Made by a program: the position numbers and the translations under genes. 64,000 nt of DNA from Actinomycetes bacterium (lineage in GTDB: Bacteria; Actinomycetota; Acidimicrobiia; IMCC26256; PALSA-610). The stretch covers positions 25,593-89,592 of the forward strand of contig JANYBW010000053.1 of NCBI GenBank assembly GCA_025360585.1, given 5' to 3'. This document shows, in pieces, positions 36,789 to 45,512 of this stretch. The notes under the pieces are model-generated. The model worked only from the letters and a program-made list of their open reading frames with translations. It did no database searches and was not told the origin of the DNA. Position 1 is the first letter of the stretch. Each line of letters begins with the position of its first letter.

Positions 36789-37472
36789 GTGAGGCCGAGC
36801 AACTTCTCCCCGTCTCAATCAACTAGATGTTTAGTTCCCCGAACCGATCCTGTTCTCAGCGTTTGGAATGCTGAACAGTTGAAAGCGTTTTTGTCGACAG
36901 TCAAAGACGATCGCTTGTTCCCCGCGATTCAACTCGCCGCGACGACGGGTATGCGGCGTGGCGAGCTACTTGGTTTGCGTTGGTGCGACCTCGATCCTGA
37001 ACAAAAGGTGCTCCGAGTCATGCGCAATGGAACAGTTGCCAACAAAGTCGTGAGCGTAGGCACACCCAAGACCGCTGCTGGCACGCGAAGCGTGTCGCTC
37101 GATGCGAACACGAACGCGCATTGCTTGCGCCTTCGTGCTCGCACTGCCGAAGAACGTCTACGTCTTGGGTTGAGTTGGGACGACGATGGGTACCTATTCG
37201 TTCACGACGATGCGAACCCGATTCACCCGACCTACTTTTCGCACCGTTCCAAGCAATTGGTCGAACAATCTGGACTGCCTCCGACGAGGTTGCACGATCT
37301 TCGCCACGCGTATGCCACGTTGGCATTGGGTGTCGGCATTCCTGTCAGGTACTCAGTGGAGCGTCTTGGGCACGCAAACGTGAGCATCACACTGCAGACT
37401 TATGCACACGTCATGCTTGGCGACGATCAACACGCTGCACAAAAGGTCGCCGATGCAATCTTCGGGGCGTGA
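36789..37472 (+). CDS. Tyrosine recombinase, catalytic domain only (truncated integrase)
   Basis: A 227-residue fragment of a phage-type integrase. The catalytic set is present: Arg in TGMRRGELLGLRW, Lys near VGTPKTAAGTRSV, HDLRHAYATL (HxxR), LGHANVSITLQTYAHV (His and nucleophilic Tyr). The N-terminal arm- and core-binding domains (about 150-170 residues) are missing; an in-frame TAA at 36777 closes the frame just upstream of GTG 36789. It was probably the enzyme that inserted the element into tRNA-Leu and is likely inactive now. Confidence 0.85.
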   Translation: MRPSNFSPSQSTRCLVPRTDPVLSVWNAEQLKAFLSTVKDDRLFPAIQLAATTGMRRGELLGLRWCDLDPEQKVLRVMRNGTVANKVVSVGTPKTAAGTRSVSLDANTNAHCLRLRARTAEERLRLGLSWDDDGYLFVHDDANPIHPTYFSHRSKQLVEQSGLPPTRLHDLRHAYATLALGVGIPVRYSVERLGHANVSITLQTYAHVMLGDDQHAAQKVADAIFGA

Positions 37473-37501
37473 CCGGAACTGGTCCCGTCTCGTGGTTCAG
37501 C

Positions 37502-38134
37502 TCAGCCGATTCCGAATAATCGGTGCAACAAGCCTGCCGCTCCTTCGAGTGGTACAAACTGATTGATCCGCAATCTTCGGATGTTCTTGCGTTCTTGTTT
37601 GATCCCTTCAGCGTTGGCTCGGGAGTTCTTCGCGACCTTGTCGCCGAGACTCGGAAGCCTCTCGCCAGGCCCACCACCGAACCAGTGGTATCGCATGCCT
37701 ATCCGGTTGGTTCCTTCGATGCGGTTCCATGTGATGAGCACTATGCAACCTGAAGGCCTTACTGCAAGGCTTGTATTGATCGGCCACTCCTTGGTGGTCG
37801 TGTTGTTGCGCGCCTTGAGTTGAATGTGGCGCATCACGCCGCGGCATTCAAGAACGATGTCGTACCCGAACGCGTCTACCGACGAGTGGAGGACGTCGAT
37901 GCGCTCGCGGTGACCGAACCATGCCTCTTGGACTAACTCGGCAATGAGAGTCAACTCAATCATTTGTTCGATCGACGTCGAGTGATGCGACACGTCGAGG
38001 TCTGCGTCTTGGTGCCCGGTTTCTAGGTTCGTGCAATGAGGTTCTGTCACGACTCCAACGTAGAGCACAATGCGAACGCGACAACGCGGCGTGACCAATC
38101 CGTGACCACTTGCACTTCGAGCGCCAGTCAACAT
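37502..38134 (-). CDS. PD-(D/E)XK-like nuclease-fold protein
   Basis: A 210-codon frame. The conserved part starts around codon 58 (MIELTLIAELVQEAW) and has VDAFGYDIVLECRGVMRHIQLKA, a D...E...QxK arrangement as in PD-(D/E)XK nucleases with Gln in place of Glu. PSGCIVLITWN and WFGGGPGERLPSL follow, blocks I recall from uncharacterised actinobacterial and proteobacterial proteins. The first about 28 codons may not be translated; a GTG at 38050 is an alternative start. It converges with the integrase, with 29 bp between them. Confidence 0.6.
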   Translation of the reverse strand: MLTGARSASGHGLVTPRCRVRIVLYVGVVTEPHCTNLETGHQDADLDVSHHSTSIEQMIELTLIAELVQEAWFGHRERIDVLHSSVDAFGYDIVLECRGVMRHIQLKARNNTTTKEWPINTSLAVRPSGCIVLITWNRIEGTNRIGMRYHWFGGGPGERLPSLGDKVAKNSRANAEGIKQERKNIRRLRINQFVPLEGAAGLLHRLFGIG

Positions 38135-38168
38135 TCGTCAGTCATGGCCAAACGTGCTGGTCACGTCA

Positions 38169-38222
38169 GTGCGAGCGGGGGGACTTGAACCCCCACGTCC
38201 TTTCGGACACTGGATCCTAAGT
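38169..38222 (-). repeat. Proximal attachment-site repeat inside the intact tRNA-Leu
   Basis: Second 54-bp copy of the attachment repeat. It is contiguous with the tRNA 5' half, so integration kept a functional tRNA gene. Confidence 0.9.
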
Positions 38223-38253
38223 CCAGCGCGTCTGCCAATTCCGCCACGCTCGC
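38170..38253 (-). tRNA. tRNA-Leu(TAG)
   Basis: An 84-nt cloverleaf on the minus strand. Acceptor arms GCGAGCG/CGCTCGC pair fully, followed by discriminator A; CCA is not encoded. The anticodon stem-loop CTGGA-CTTAGGA-TCCAG gives anticodon TAG (reads CUA). A long variable arm (TGTCCGAAAGGACG) is as expected for class II tRNA-Leu, and the T arm GGGGGTTCAAGTCCCCC is canonical. Confidence 0.95.
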
Positions 38254-38281
38254 GAGTGTGTGGACGATACCCGATAGTGCC

Positions 38282-40345
38282 CTACGGAACTTTGAACAAG
38301 TGTCGTGGCGTTGCGCGATCGATCGCCGCGCCGAAGATCCGGGCGAGGGTGAACGAATATTGATCCGTGAAGTGATTCGAATCCCAATATCGCAGACGGC
38401 CGTCGGCCATGCGTGCGGGGCACCGCGGCTTCGGGCAGATGTCGTCGGTGATATCGCTGAAATATAGGCGTTCATCGTTGATGGCAGCCTCGACACCCAG
38501 TAGTTCGCGGTCGCTATGGATTCCGACTGCTCGCGAAAAGTCGCAGGCGTTGCGGGGCATTGGGTGCGCCGCGACGCAATCCTTCATTGACTGGAACGCG
38601 CGCGGGGGATCTTCGAACACGAGAATTTCGCGTGCTGCGCCTCGTAGATCTGTGAGCGCAGCCTGAAAGCCGCGTCGGTATTCCTCGCGGGCAGCAGCGC
38701 CTTTCAGTACTGCATCGCCTTGGAAGATGCGTTCGATGGATTGCCCCGTGCGCGTCGATATCACAATGTCCACGGGATGCGCGCGCAAATATGCGAGCGC
38801 ATTGAGCCGCCAGGAGTTGCATTGCAGATACGGCGAACCTTGATAAAAGACGTGCTGAATCGTGACTTCGGCGAGGAAACATCCTTCTTTGGTGAGCTGA
38901 AGTATCCGCCAGTGTCGGATGCGTCCGAGCTCATCGAGCCCTGCTGCGAGCATCGCTCCGTGGGAATCCCCAAACAAGGCGATGGTTTTCGTGCCGTGCG
39001 GATCGCCCAGCATGCAGGTGTGAAGTGCAACGTCGTCGTGCGCAACATTGCAACCGTACGTGTGTTGACGGGGCGAGTCGATGCCGAGCGAGCCTGCGTC
39101 GACTGCCGCATTGCCTTGCCCCGCGATACCCGACGCAATCGCGCCGACCGAACACAACACCGCTACTGCAAACGTGAGGAGTTTGCGGCGAACCAACGGA
39201 GCGGCGAAGCGAATTGGATTTTCGAACCAACGGTTCGCGGCCACGGCGACGACGAACGATCCCGCTACCGCGGCGATGCGCCAGGGCCACGGAGCGAGGC
39301 GTGACCCACCGTTGCTGACGGCATAGCTCACCAACACGATTGCCGGCCAATGCGTGAGATACCACGCGTAAGAAACCTTGCCGACGTACCGCATCGGTGC
39401 GCTGCTCAAAACCGACGTCGGACTCAATCGTGCATGTGCGCGCCCCCCGATCAAGATCGCGATGGTTCCGAGTACCGGTATCCATGCCGCGGTACCGGGG
39501 AACTGAGTGGAGCGGCCATAGATCACCGCACTGGCGCCGATTGCTGCGATGCCGGCCCAGCCCACCAGCGATACAAGTAATCCTTTGAAAACGGGCAGTT
39601 TCGTGATCGTCGCGGCAAGAAACGCGCCCGACGCCAGTTCAAAGGCTCGCGTATGTATCCCGTAGTACGCGAGTGGCCCCTGGGTTGCGGTGAGCTTCGC
39701 GGACGCGATTGCCGACGCAACGATGATGATTCCACTGAGTCCTGCGATTCGCGTCGCCGGGCTCCAGCGGTGGAGTAGCCGAGCCAAAGGTCCGCGACGT
39801 GCCGTCGCGAGAACAGCCATGAAGGGCCATGCGAGATAGAACTGTTCTTCGACGCTCAGTGACCAAAAGTGCAGGAGCGGGCTCCTCGCCGCCTCTTGAT
39901 TCATGTAGTTGGTTTGTGTGGCACCGAAGTGGAAATTGGAGAAGTACAACGTCGCGGAAGTCACGTCGCCGCTGAGTGAGGCGCGGTCGACGGAATACAA
40001 GACGAAACGAGCGGTGAGCGCAGTCGCGGCCAGGGTGATTGCGGCCATCGGTAGTAGACGCCGAGCACGGCGCGCATAAAAGTTTGCGAGATGCAGCGAA
40101 CCGCTCGTCGTGATTTCGCGCAGGATCAAACTGGTGATGAGAAAACCTGAGAGCACGAAAAAGACGTCCACCCCAACGAAACCACCGCTGAACGTATCGA
40201 GGCCCATATGAAACAACACAACGATCGTGACTGCAAGTGCGCGCAGCCCTTCGATGTCGCCACGAAAGTGTCCGTGACTTGTTTCGTTGACGGCTGCGGC
40301 AACCCCATGCCCGATGTCCGAACTCACGTGGGCATTTGACCACAT
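38282..40345 (-). CDS. Acyltransferase-3 with C-terminal SGNH domain (OafA-like)
   Basis: A 687-residue integral membrane O-acyltransferase. The N-terminal part has ten or more helices with family motifs RGDIEGLRALAV, FHMG, GGFVGVDVFFVLSGFLIT, FYARRARRLLP and FWSLSVEEQFYLAWP. After the last helix a periplasmic SGNH domain has the nucleophile block ALFGDSHGAML and the late DSNHFT (Asp/His). Such proteins acetylate surface polysaccharides, with the SGNH domain handing over the acyl group. Divergent from the next acyltransferase, with an 85-bp spacer. Confidence 0.93.
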   Translation of the reverse strand: MWSNAHVSSDIGHGVAAAVNETSHGHFRGDIEGLRALAVTIVVLFHMGLDTFSGGFVGVDVFFVLSGFLITSLILREITTSGSLHLANFYARRARRLLPMAAITLAATALTARFVLYSVDRASLSGDVTSATLYFSNFHFGATQTNYMNQEAARSPLLHFWSLSVEEQFYLAWPFMAVLATARRGPLARLLHRWSPATRIAGLSGIIIVASAIASAKLTATQGPLAYYGIHTRAFELASGAFLAATITKLPVFKGLLVSLVGWAGIAAIGASAVIYGRSTQFPGTAAWIPVLGTIAILIGGRAHARLSPTSVLSSAPMRYVGKVSYAWYLTHWPAIVLVSYAVSNGGSRLAPWPWRIAAVAGSFVVAVAANRWFENPIRFAAPLVRRKLLTFAVAVLCSVGAIASGIAGQGNAAVDAGSLGIDSPRQHTYGCNVAHDDVALHTCMLGDPHGTKTIALFGDSHGAMLAAGLDELGRIRHWRILQLTKEGCFLAEVTIQHVFYQGSPYLQCNSWRLNALAYLRAHPVDIVISTRTGQSIERIFQGDAVLKGAAAREEYRRGFQAALTDLRGAAREILVFEDPPRAFQSMKDCVAAHPMPRNACDFSRAVGIHSDRELLGVEAAINDERLYFSDITDDICPKPRCPARMADGRLRYWDSNHFTDQYSFTLARIFGAAIDRATPRHLFKVP

Positions 40346-40430
40346 CGTGGGCCGGAATCAGTGTCGAGCGCCGTCATCGTCGTTCCGGCGCCGGATTCAT
40401 AATGGCCTCGAAGTACCCTCCATCTCAACT

Positions 40431-41612
40431 ATGGACCAACGCGACGTCGAGACTGAGCCGTACCGATTTCGGTACGTTCCCGCGCTCGATGGTTTGCGAG
40501 CCGTTGCGGTTGGACTCGTGTTGTTGTTCCACTATCCCTGGCAGCAAAACGCGTTCTTTCATCCGAACCCGTATCGCGGTGGATTTTTGGGCGTGGACGT
40601 CTTTTTTGTGCTGTCAGGTTTTCTGATTACTTCGTTGCTGTTGCAGGAGCATGAAGCTACGGGACGAGTTTCGTTGCGCAACTTCTATATCCGCCGGGCG
40701 TTGCGATTAGGCCCACCCATTGTGGTCCTGGTCTTGATCGGGATCGTTGCGCAATTCGCGTTTTTAGAGCCAGGCAAACGTCCGAGTTGGTTGGGTATTG
40801 GAGCCATGCTGGGCTATTTCGCAAACTGGGTGCAACTGTGGACCAACGATCCACTCGGAGGATTGTTCGGGCATACGTGGTCGTTGGCGATCGAAGAACA
40901 GTTCTATTTGTTCTTTCCGATTCTGTTCGTGGTGTTGTTACGCCTTCGTCTGCGGCGTTTCGGTATGGTGCTCGTGTTGCTCGCAGGCGCGGCAATCTCC
41001 GCAGTGTGGCGAATACACCTTTGGGGCGCTGCGTTTTCTTCGCCGTCGTTTGTGGATTGGTACGCGAAAATCACTGGTCGCGCATTGCCGGAACTCAATC
41101 CGTTTTCGATATGGAACCGTTGGTACTTCGGAACTGATACGCGCCTCGATGCGTTGCTGGTCGGTTGTGCGGCTGCGGTGCTGCTGCATTGGTTTGGTCC
41201 GAGTATCTCTCGGAACGTGCGCCGGATGTTGTTGGTCCTTGGCTGCGTCGCACTTATTGGCGCTGGCGCGATCATTAACGAGGCGTTCATACTTTCAGAT
41301 TGGCTGCCGCGTTGGGGGTTGCCGGTGCTCGAAGTATGCATCGCGATTGCCGTGGTCGCACTGTGCCTGAATCCGCGCTCTTGGCCCGCACGCTTCTTCG
41401 CTATGACACCGTTGGTGTGGATAGGGCGGCGTTCGTACGCGATTTATTTGTTTCACCTGCTCGTGTTTAACGAGATGGGCTACGTCGAGGACCATGTGCC
41501 GTCGTACGTCTGGTTTTGGTTGAATGTCGCGGTGCTCGGCATTGTCGCTGCACTGTCCTGGCGCTTTCTGGAACAGCCCTTCCTCAAACGCAAATCGCGT
41601 TACCAGGCTTAG
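40431..41612 (+). CDS. Acyltransferase-3 without SGNH domain
   Basis: A 393-residue membrane acyltransferase with the same motifs as its neighbour (YVPALDGLRAVAVG, LLFHYPW, GGFLGVDVFFVLSGFLIT, FYIRRALRLGPP, HTWSLAIEEQFYLFFP) and no C-terminal SGNH domain. It ends soon after the last helix. ATG 40431 is placed just before the first conserved block; the upstream open frame runs antisense to the neighbour's start. Together the two genes suggest several acyl decorations of one envelope polymer. Confidence 0.92.
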   Translation: MDQRDVETEPYRFRYVPALDGLRAVAVGLVLLFHYPWQQNAFFHPNPYRGGFLGVDVFFVLSGFLITSLLLQEHEATGRVSLRNFYIRRALRLGPPIVVLVLIGIVAQFAFLEPGKRPSWLGIGAMLGYFANWVQLWTNDPLGGLFGHTWSLAIEEQFYLFFPILFVVLLRLRLRRFGMVLVLLAGAAISAVWRIHLWGAAFSSPSFVDWYAKITGRALPELNPFSIWNRWYFGTDTRLDALLVGCAAAVLLHWFGPSISRNVRRMLLVLGCVALIGAGAIINEAFILSDWLPRWGLPVLEVCIAIAVVALCLNPRSWPARFFAMTPLVWIGRRSYAIYLFHLLVFNEMGYVEDHVPSYVWFWLNVAVLGIVAALSWRFLEQPFLKRKSRYQA

Positions 41613-41615
41613 AAC

Positions 41616-42395
41616 TCAGACGCAGGTCCAGCCGCCGTCGACTGGTAGTGCGATCCCGGTGACGAAACTGGATGCCTCGCTCGCCAGGAACAGCAATGCG
41701 CCGTCGAGTTCGTGCGCTTCGCCGGCGCGGCCCATTGGCGTACGCCCCTTCATCCAAACGTTGCCGTTGGCATCATCGAACATTGGGCCCTGGGTCATGT
41801 CGGTTTGGAACCATCCTGGGCATATGCAATTGACCCGCACTCCTTTGCGAGCCCATTGCGCGGCCAGCTCGCGTGTGAGGTTCAGTAGCCCGCCTTTGCT
41901 TGCGGCGTACGGAGCATCCGGGATCTGGCCGACGCCTACCATGGACCAGAGGGATCCAATATTCACAATCGATCCGAGGCGACTGTTTTCGATGATGTCG
42001 CGGGCGGTTTCGCGCATGAGCTCGAAGGGTGCTTGCACGTTGACTGCATGGGTGGCCGCGAAACCCTCATTCGTGATGTCGAGCGTCTTTCCGGTGTGAT
42101 TCACCGCAGCATTGTTCACGAGGATATCGATACGGCCGCACCGATTGATTGCTTCGAGCGCGAGCGCCGTTCCCGCGTTCGGTTGCGAAAGGTCAGCGGG
42201 GATTGCATAGCCGTTGCGGAGTTCCTTGGCGAGTGCTTCGATGCGATCCGCGCGGCGTGCAGCCAACACGACCGTCGCCCCGGCCGCATCGAGCACCCGA
42301 GCAAATCGCGCCCCAAGACCTGAACTCGCGCCGGTCACCAACGCAACCTTTCCGTCGAGTCGCAATAGATCTGATACTTCGCATAGCTGGCTCAT
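41616..42395 (-). CDS. Short-chain dehydrogenase/reductase
   Basis: A 259-residue classical SDR: TGASSGLG (cofactor), NNAA (residues about 93-96), Ser-Tyr-Lys triad in IGSLWSMVGVGQIPDAPYAASKGG and C-terminal VTGIALPVDGGW. ARR after strand 2 fits NADP(H). It is convergent with the acyltransferase gene (3 bp apart) and divergent from the epoxide hydrolase gene (45 bp apart). Confidence 0.9.
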   Translation of the reverse strand: MSQLCEVSDLLRLDGKVALVTGASSGLGARFARVLDAAGATVVLAARRADRIEALAKELRNGYAIPADLSQPNAGTALALEAINRCGRIDILVNNAAVNHTGKTLDITNEGFAATHAVNVQAPFELMRETARDIIENSRLGSIVNIGSLWSMVGVGQIPDAPYAASKGGLLNLTRELAAQWARKGVRVNCICPGWFQTDMTQGPMFDDANGNVWMKGRTPMGRAGEAHELDGALLFLASEASSFVTGIALPVDGGWTCV

Positions 42396-42440
42396 GGATC
42401 AAGTCTAGAAAGCCATCACGGACATAGTGTGCAGCTTCAT

Positions 42441-43586
42441 ATGAGCCAAGAGTTGCGCCCCTTTACGATCGATGTTCCCGAAGCCACGCTCGAGGATCTC
42501 CGCGCCCGCCTCGCCAACACCCGCTGGCCCGATGAAATTGCGGATCAAGGCTGGAAATATGGCACGAATCGTGCCTATTTGCAGGAACTTTGTGAAACCT
42601 GGCGTACAACCTTCGATTGGCGTGCGCAAGAAGCGCGCTTCAACCAATGGGATCACATCCTCACCGATATTGACGGTGCGCAGGTGCACGCGATCCATGC
42701 GCCATCTCCTGAACCAGATGCACTGCCGTTGATCATTACGCATGGTTGGCCGGGGTCGGTTGCCGAATTTCTTGATGTGATCGAACCTTTACGCGATCCG
42801 CGTTCGCATGGCGGCGATCCATCGCAAGCATTTCATATCGTCGCACCTTCGATTCCTGGATACGGTTGGTCGGGCCCGACACTCGATGCCGGGTGGGATG
42901 TGAAACGAGTTGCGAAGGCGCTCGTTGAATTGATGTCGAGGTTCGGCTATTCGCGTTACGGCGCGCAAGGCGGCGATTGGGGTTCGATGATTTCCTCGCA
43001 AATCGGAGTTCAAGATCCGCAACACGTTGTTGGAGTGCACCTCAACATGCCTATCGGTAGGCCACCGGAGAACGGTCCCGAGCTCACCGAAACCGAAATT
43101 GCGAATCTCACCAAGACTGGCGAATTCGTCAACGAAGGCTCGGCATACCAACAGATCCAAGGAAAGAACCCACAAACATTGAGTTATGGGCTCACCGACT
43201 CGCCCGCGGGTTTGGCCGGTTGGATCATCGAGAAGTTTCATCACTGGACTCACCACCCCGATGGCGATCTCGAAACCGCCGTGACTCGTGATCAGCTACT
43301 GACAAATCTCACCGTCTACTGGGCAACAGGAACGATCAATTCTTCGACCCGCCTCTATTACGAATCGATGCATTCGGGTTCGATGCCGCCGTTCGACCGC
43401 GTTGAGGTTCCCGTCGGCTGCGCGATGTACCCTGGCGAATTGATCAACATGCCGCGGAGCTGGATCGAGACTGTGTTTAACGTGACGCACTTCTCGGAAT
43501 TCGAACGCGGCGGGCATTTCGCGGCGATGGAACAACCCGATGCGCTGATCGGCGATATTCGCAAGTTCTTCGCGACCGTCCGTTAA
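42441..43586 (+). CDS. Epoxide hydrolase (EHN/alpha-beta hydrolase)
   Basis: A 381-residue enzyme with the epoxide-hydrolase N-terminal domain ([23 protein letters not shown], residues about 8-105) and an alpha/beta hydrolase core. Visible are the oxyanion motif HGWPGS, the nucleophile Asp in GAQGGDWGS, a lid Tyr in TVYWATGT, and the catalytic His in RGGHFAAME. It should open epoxides to diols, as in juvenile-hormone-type or limonene-type epoxide metabolism. ATG 42441 is preferred over an in-frame GTG at 42429. Confidence 0.93.
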   Translation: MSQELRPFTIDVPEATLEDLRARLANTRWPDEIADQGWKYGTNRAYLQELCETWRTTFDWRAQEARFNQWDHILTDIDGAQVHAIHAPSPEPDALPLIITHGWPGSVAEFLDVIEPLRDPRSHGGDPSQAFHIVAPSIPGYGWSGPTLDAGWDVKRVAKALVELMSRFGYSRYGAQGGDWGSMISSQIGVQDPQHVVGVHLNMPIGRPPENGPELTETEIANLTKTGEFVNEGSAYQQIQGKNPQTLSYGLTDSPAGLAGWIIEKFHHWTHHPDGDLETAVTRDQLLTNLTVYWATGTINSSTRLYYESMHSGSMPPFDRVEVPVGCAMYPGELINMPRSWIETVFNVTHFSEFERGGHFAAMEQPDALIGDIRKFFATVR

Positions 43587-43643
43587 ACGGCTCGTGGCGG
43601 AGTAGCCGGGCGGGTCGCTCCGAATCCGGTTACGCTCCTGAGT

Positions 43644-45353
43644 ATGCATGATCTTGTCATCAAAGGTGGAAATGTCGTCGACGGGACGGGCTCCGCAGCC
43701 CGGACTGCCGATATCGCGATCACCGACGGAGTCATCACTGAAGTCGGCAGAGTCGACGGCGCCGCGAAGGAAACGATCGACGCGGATGGCGCGCTCGTAA
43801 CCCCTGGTTTCGTTGATCCCCACACCCATTTTGATGGCCAGATCACCTGGGATCCATACCTCACCCCGAGCTGTTGGCATGGGGTGACGACCGTCGTCTT
43901 TGGCAATTGTGGCGTGGGTTTCGCGCCCGTGCGCCCGGACAAACATGAGTGGCTCATCGGGTTGATGGAAGGAGTCGAAGACATCCCCGGCGCGGCGCTT
44001 GCCGATGGCATCAAATGGGGTTGGGAGACCTTCCCTGAATATCTCGACGCGGTCGATAGAGCCCCGAAGATGATGGACGTCGGTGCGCTGGTACCGCATG
44101 GCTCGGTGCGTGGCTACGTGATGGGGGAGCGGGGCGCGAAGAATCAGCCTGCGACGCATGATGACATTGCAGCGATGGCCGCGATCGTTCGCGAGGGGAT
44201 GCTCGGGGGTGCGCTCGGTTTTTCCACCAGCCGTACCATTGCGCACATGGCTATTGATGGCGAACCGGTGCCGGGAACCTTCGCCGCCGAAGACGAACTG
44301 TTCGGGCTCGGACGAGTGCTCGGCGAGCTTGGAACCGGCGTGTTCGAACTCGCGCCGGCCGGCGCGCTCGGCGAAGATCTCTCCGCTCCCGAACGCGAGA
44401 TGGCGTGGGTTTGCAAACTTGCCAAGGAAATCGATCGTCCAGTAACCATTGTGTTGACCCAAAACGATCATGCTCCGAACTCGTGGCAGGACACGCTTGC
44501 ACTCGCGGCTGCGGCAGCAGCAGGCGGCGCGCAAGTCCGCCCTCAAGTACACGGCCGCAGTGTGACCCTGCTGATTGGCCTTCAGAACTTCCATCCGTTC
44601 GCGTACTGCCCGAGTTGGGGCTCGCTCGGACTCATGGACCTCGGTGCCAAGGTCGCGGAAATGCGCCGCGCGGATTTGAAAGCGAAGCTGCTCGAAGAAG
44701 TGAAAGCGATTGATCCTTCGATGTTGCAGTTCATTGATCCGGAACGCGTGTTCACATTGGCAGACAACCCGGATTACGAACCGAAACAATCAGATTCGAT
44801 CGCAGCACGCGCACGCGCCGCCGGACGTGAACCCTACGACCTCTATTACGACACGCTCATCGAAGACGGCGGTAAGCAACTGTTATTGCGCCCGTTGTTG
44901 AACTACACGGATTTCAATCTCGATGCGGTCCGTACGATGTTGGAACACCCAACGAGCGCGTGGGGGCTTTCCGATGGTGGCGCGCATTGCGGGACAACGT
45001 GCGACGCGAGTACTTCAACGTTCATGCTCACCCACTGGACTCGCGATCGGGCTCACAATCGACTCCCACTCGAATGGATCGTCAAGAAGATGACGAGTGA
45101 TTCTGCGGCACTATTTGGGCTCGGAGATCGCGGCACCTTGCAACCGGGCAAGCTTGGCGATATCAATATCATTGATTACGACGCGCTGCGGCTGTACCGT
45201 CCCGAAATGATTCACGATCTCCCAGGCGGTGCGCGCCGATTTATTCAACGTTCATCGGGCTATATCGCAACGGTCAAGACCGGCAACGTAGTGATGCAAG
45301 GCAGTGACCCCACGGGCGTACTTCCAGGAGCGCTCATCCGCGGCGCCCGATAA
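43644..45353 (+). CDS. N-acyl-D-amino-acid deacylase-like amidohydrolase (copy B)
   Basis: A 569-residue paralogue of the protein at 768-2474. It has HTH at residues 60-62, Cys in GNCGVGFAP (89), shared [14 protein letters not shown] and GYVMGERGA segments, and [14 protein letters not shown] near the C-terminus. Again it is followed by an amidohydrolase-2 gene, 159 bp downstream and not overlapping. Substrate unknown; the family acts on N-acyl amino acids, hydantoin-like and other cyclic amides. Confidence 0.87.
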   Translation: MHDLVIKGGNVVDGTGSAARTADIAITDGVITEVGRVDGAAKETIDADGALVTPGFVDPHTHFDGQITWDPYLTPSCWHGVTTVVFGNCGVGFAPVRPDKHEWLIGLMEGVEDIPGAALADGIKWGWETFPEYLDAVDRAPKMMDVGALVPHGSVRGYVMGERGAKNQPATHDDIAAMAAIVREGMLGGALGFSTSRTIAHMAIDGEPVPGTFAAEDELFGLGRVLGELGTGVFELAPAGALGEDLSAPEREMAWVCKLAKEIDRPVTIVLTQNDHAPNSWQDTLALAAAAAAGGAQVRPQVHGRSVTLLIGLQNFHPFAYCPSWGSLGLMDLGAKVAEMRRADLKAKLLEEVKAIDPSMLQFIDPERVFTLADNPDYEPKQSDSIAARARAAGREPYDLYYDTLIEDGGKQLLLRPLLNYTDFNLDAVRTMLEHPTSAWGLSDGGAHCGTTCDASTSTFMLTHWTRDRAHNRLPLEWIVKKMTSDSAALFGLGDRGTLQPGKLGDINIIDYDALRLYRPEMIHDLPGGARRFIQRSSGYIATVKTGNVVMQGSDPTGVLPGALIRGAR

Positions 45354-45397
45354 GCGCTTTTGGGTGCGGAATTGCTTCCGTTTTGCCCTTCAGCGTC

Positions 45398-45436
45398 GGC
45401 CAAAACCGAGAGCGGCTTGGGCCAAAACCGAGAGCG
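45398..45436. repeat. Two direct copies of GGCCAAAACCGAGAGCG
   Basis: 17-bp identical copies at 45398-45414 and 45420-45436, with a partial third (GGCCAA) near 45442. They lie in the 159-bp spacer between the two amidohydrolase genes. Confidence 0.75.
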
Positions 45437-45512
45437 AGGCGGGCCAAGATGGAGTGTGGGGGTGGGTCAGGTAGATTCGTCTTCGGTGAGTAGCTAGCCG
45501 CTGAGGAGACGC

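Larger units (their letters stand above)
33873..38222. mobile_element. 4.3-kb integrated element in tRNA-Leu(TAG)
   Basis: Two identical 54-bp direct repeats (33873-33926 and 38169-38222), 4296 bp apart, both match the 3' part of a tRNA-Leu gene. Only the right copy continues into the tRNA 5' half. This is the arrangement left by site-specific integration into a tRNA 3' end. Inside are a tyrosine recombinase catalytic domain, two nuclease-fold proteins, an HTH protein and a fibronectin-III secreted protein. The truncated integrase suggests the element is now fixed. Confidence 0.85.

Noticed and set aside
43296..44789. Open frame of about 500 codons on the minus strand
   Set aside because: Fully antisense to the well-recognised amidohydrolase at 43644 and its translation has no family features; high-GC codon bias opens such frames.
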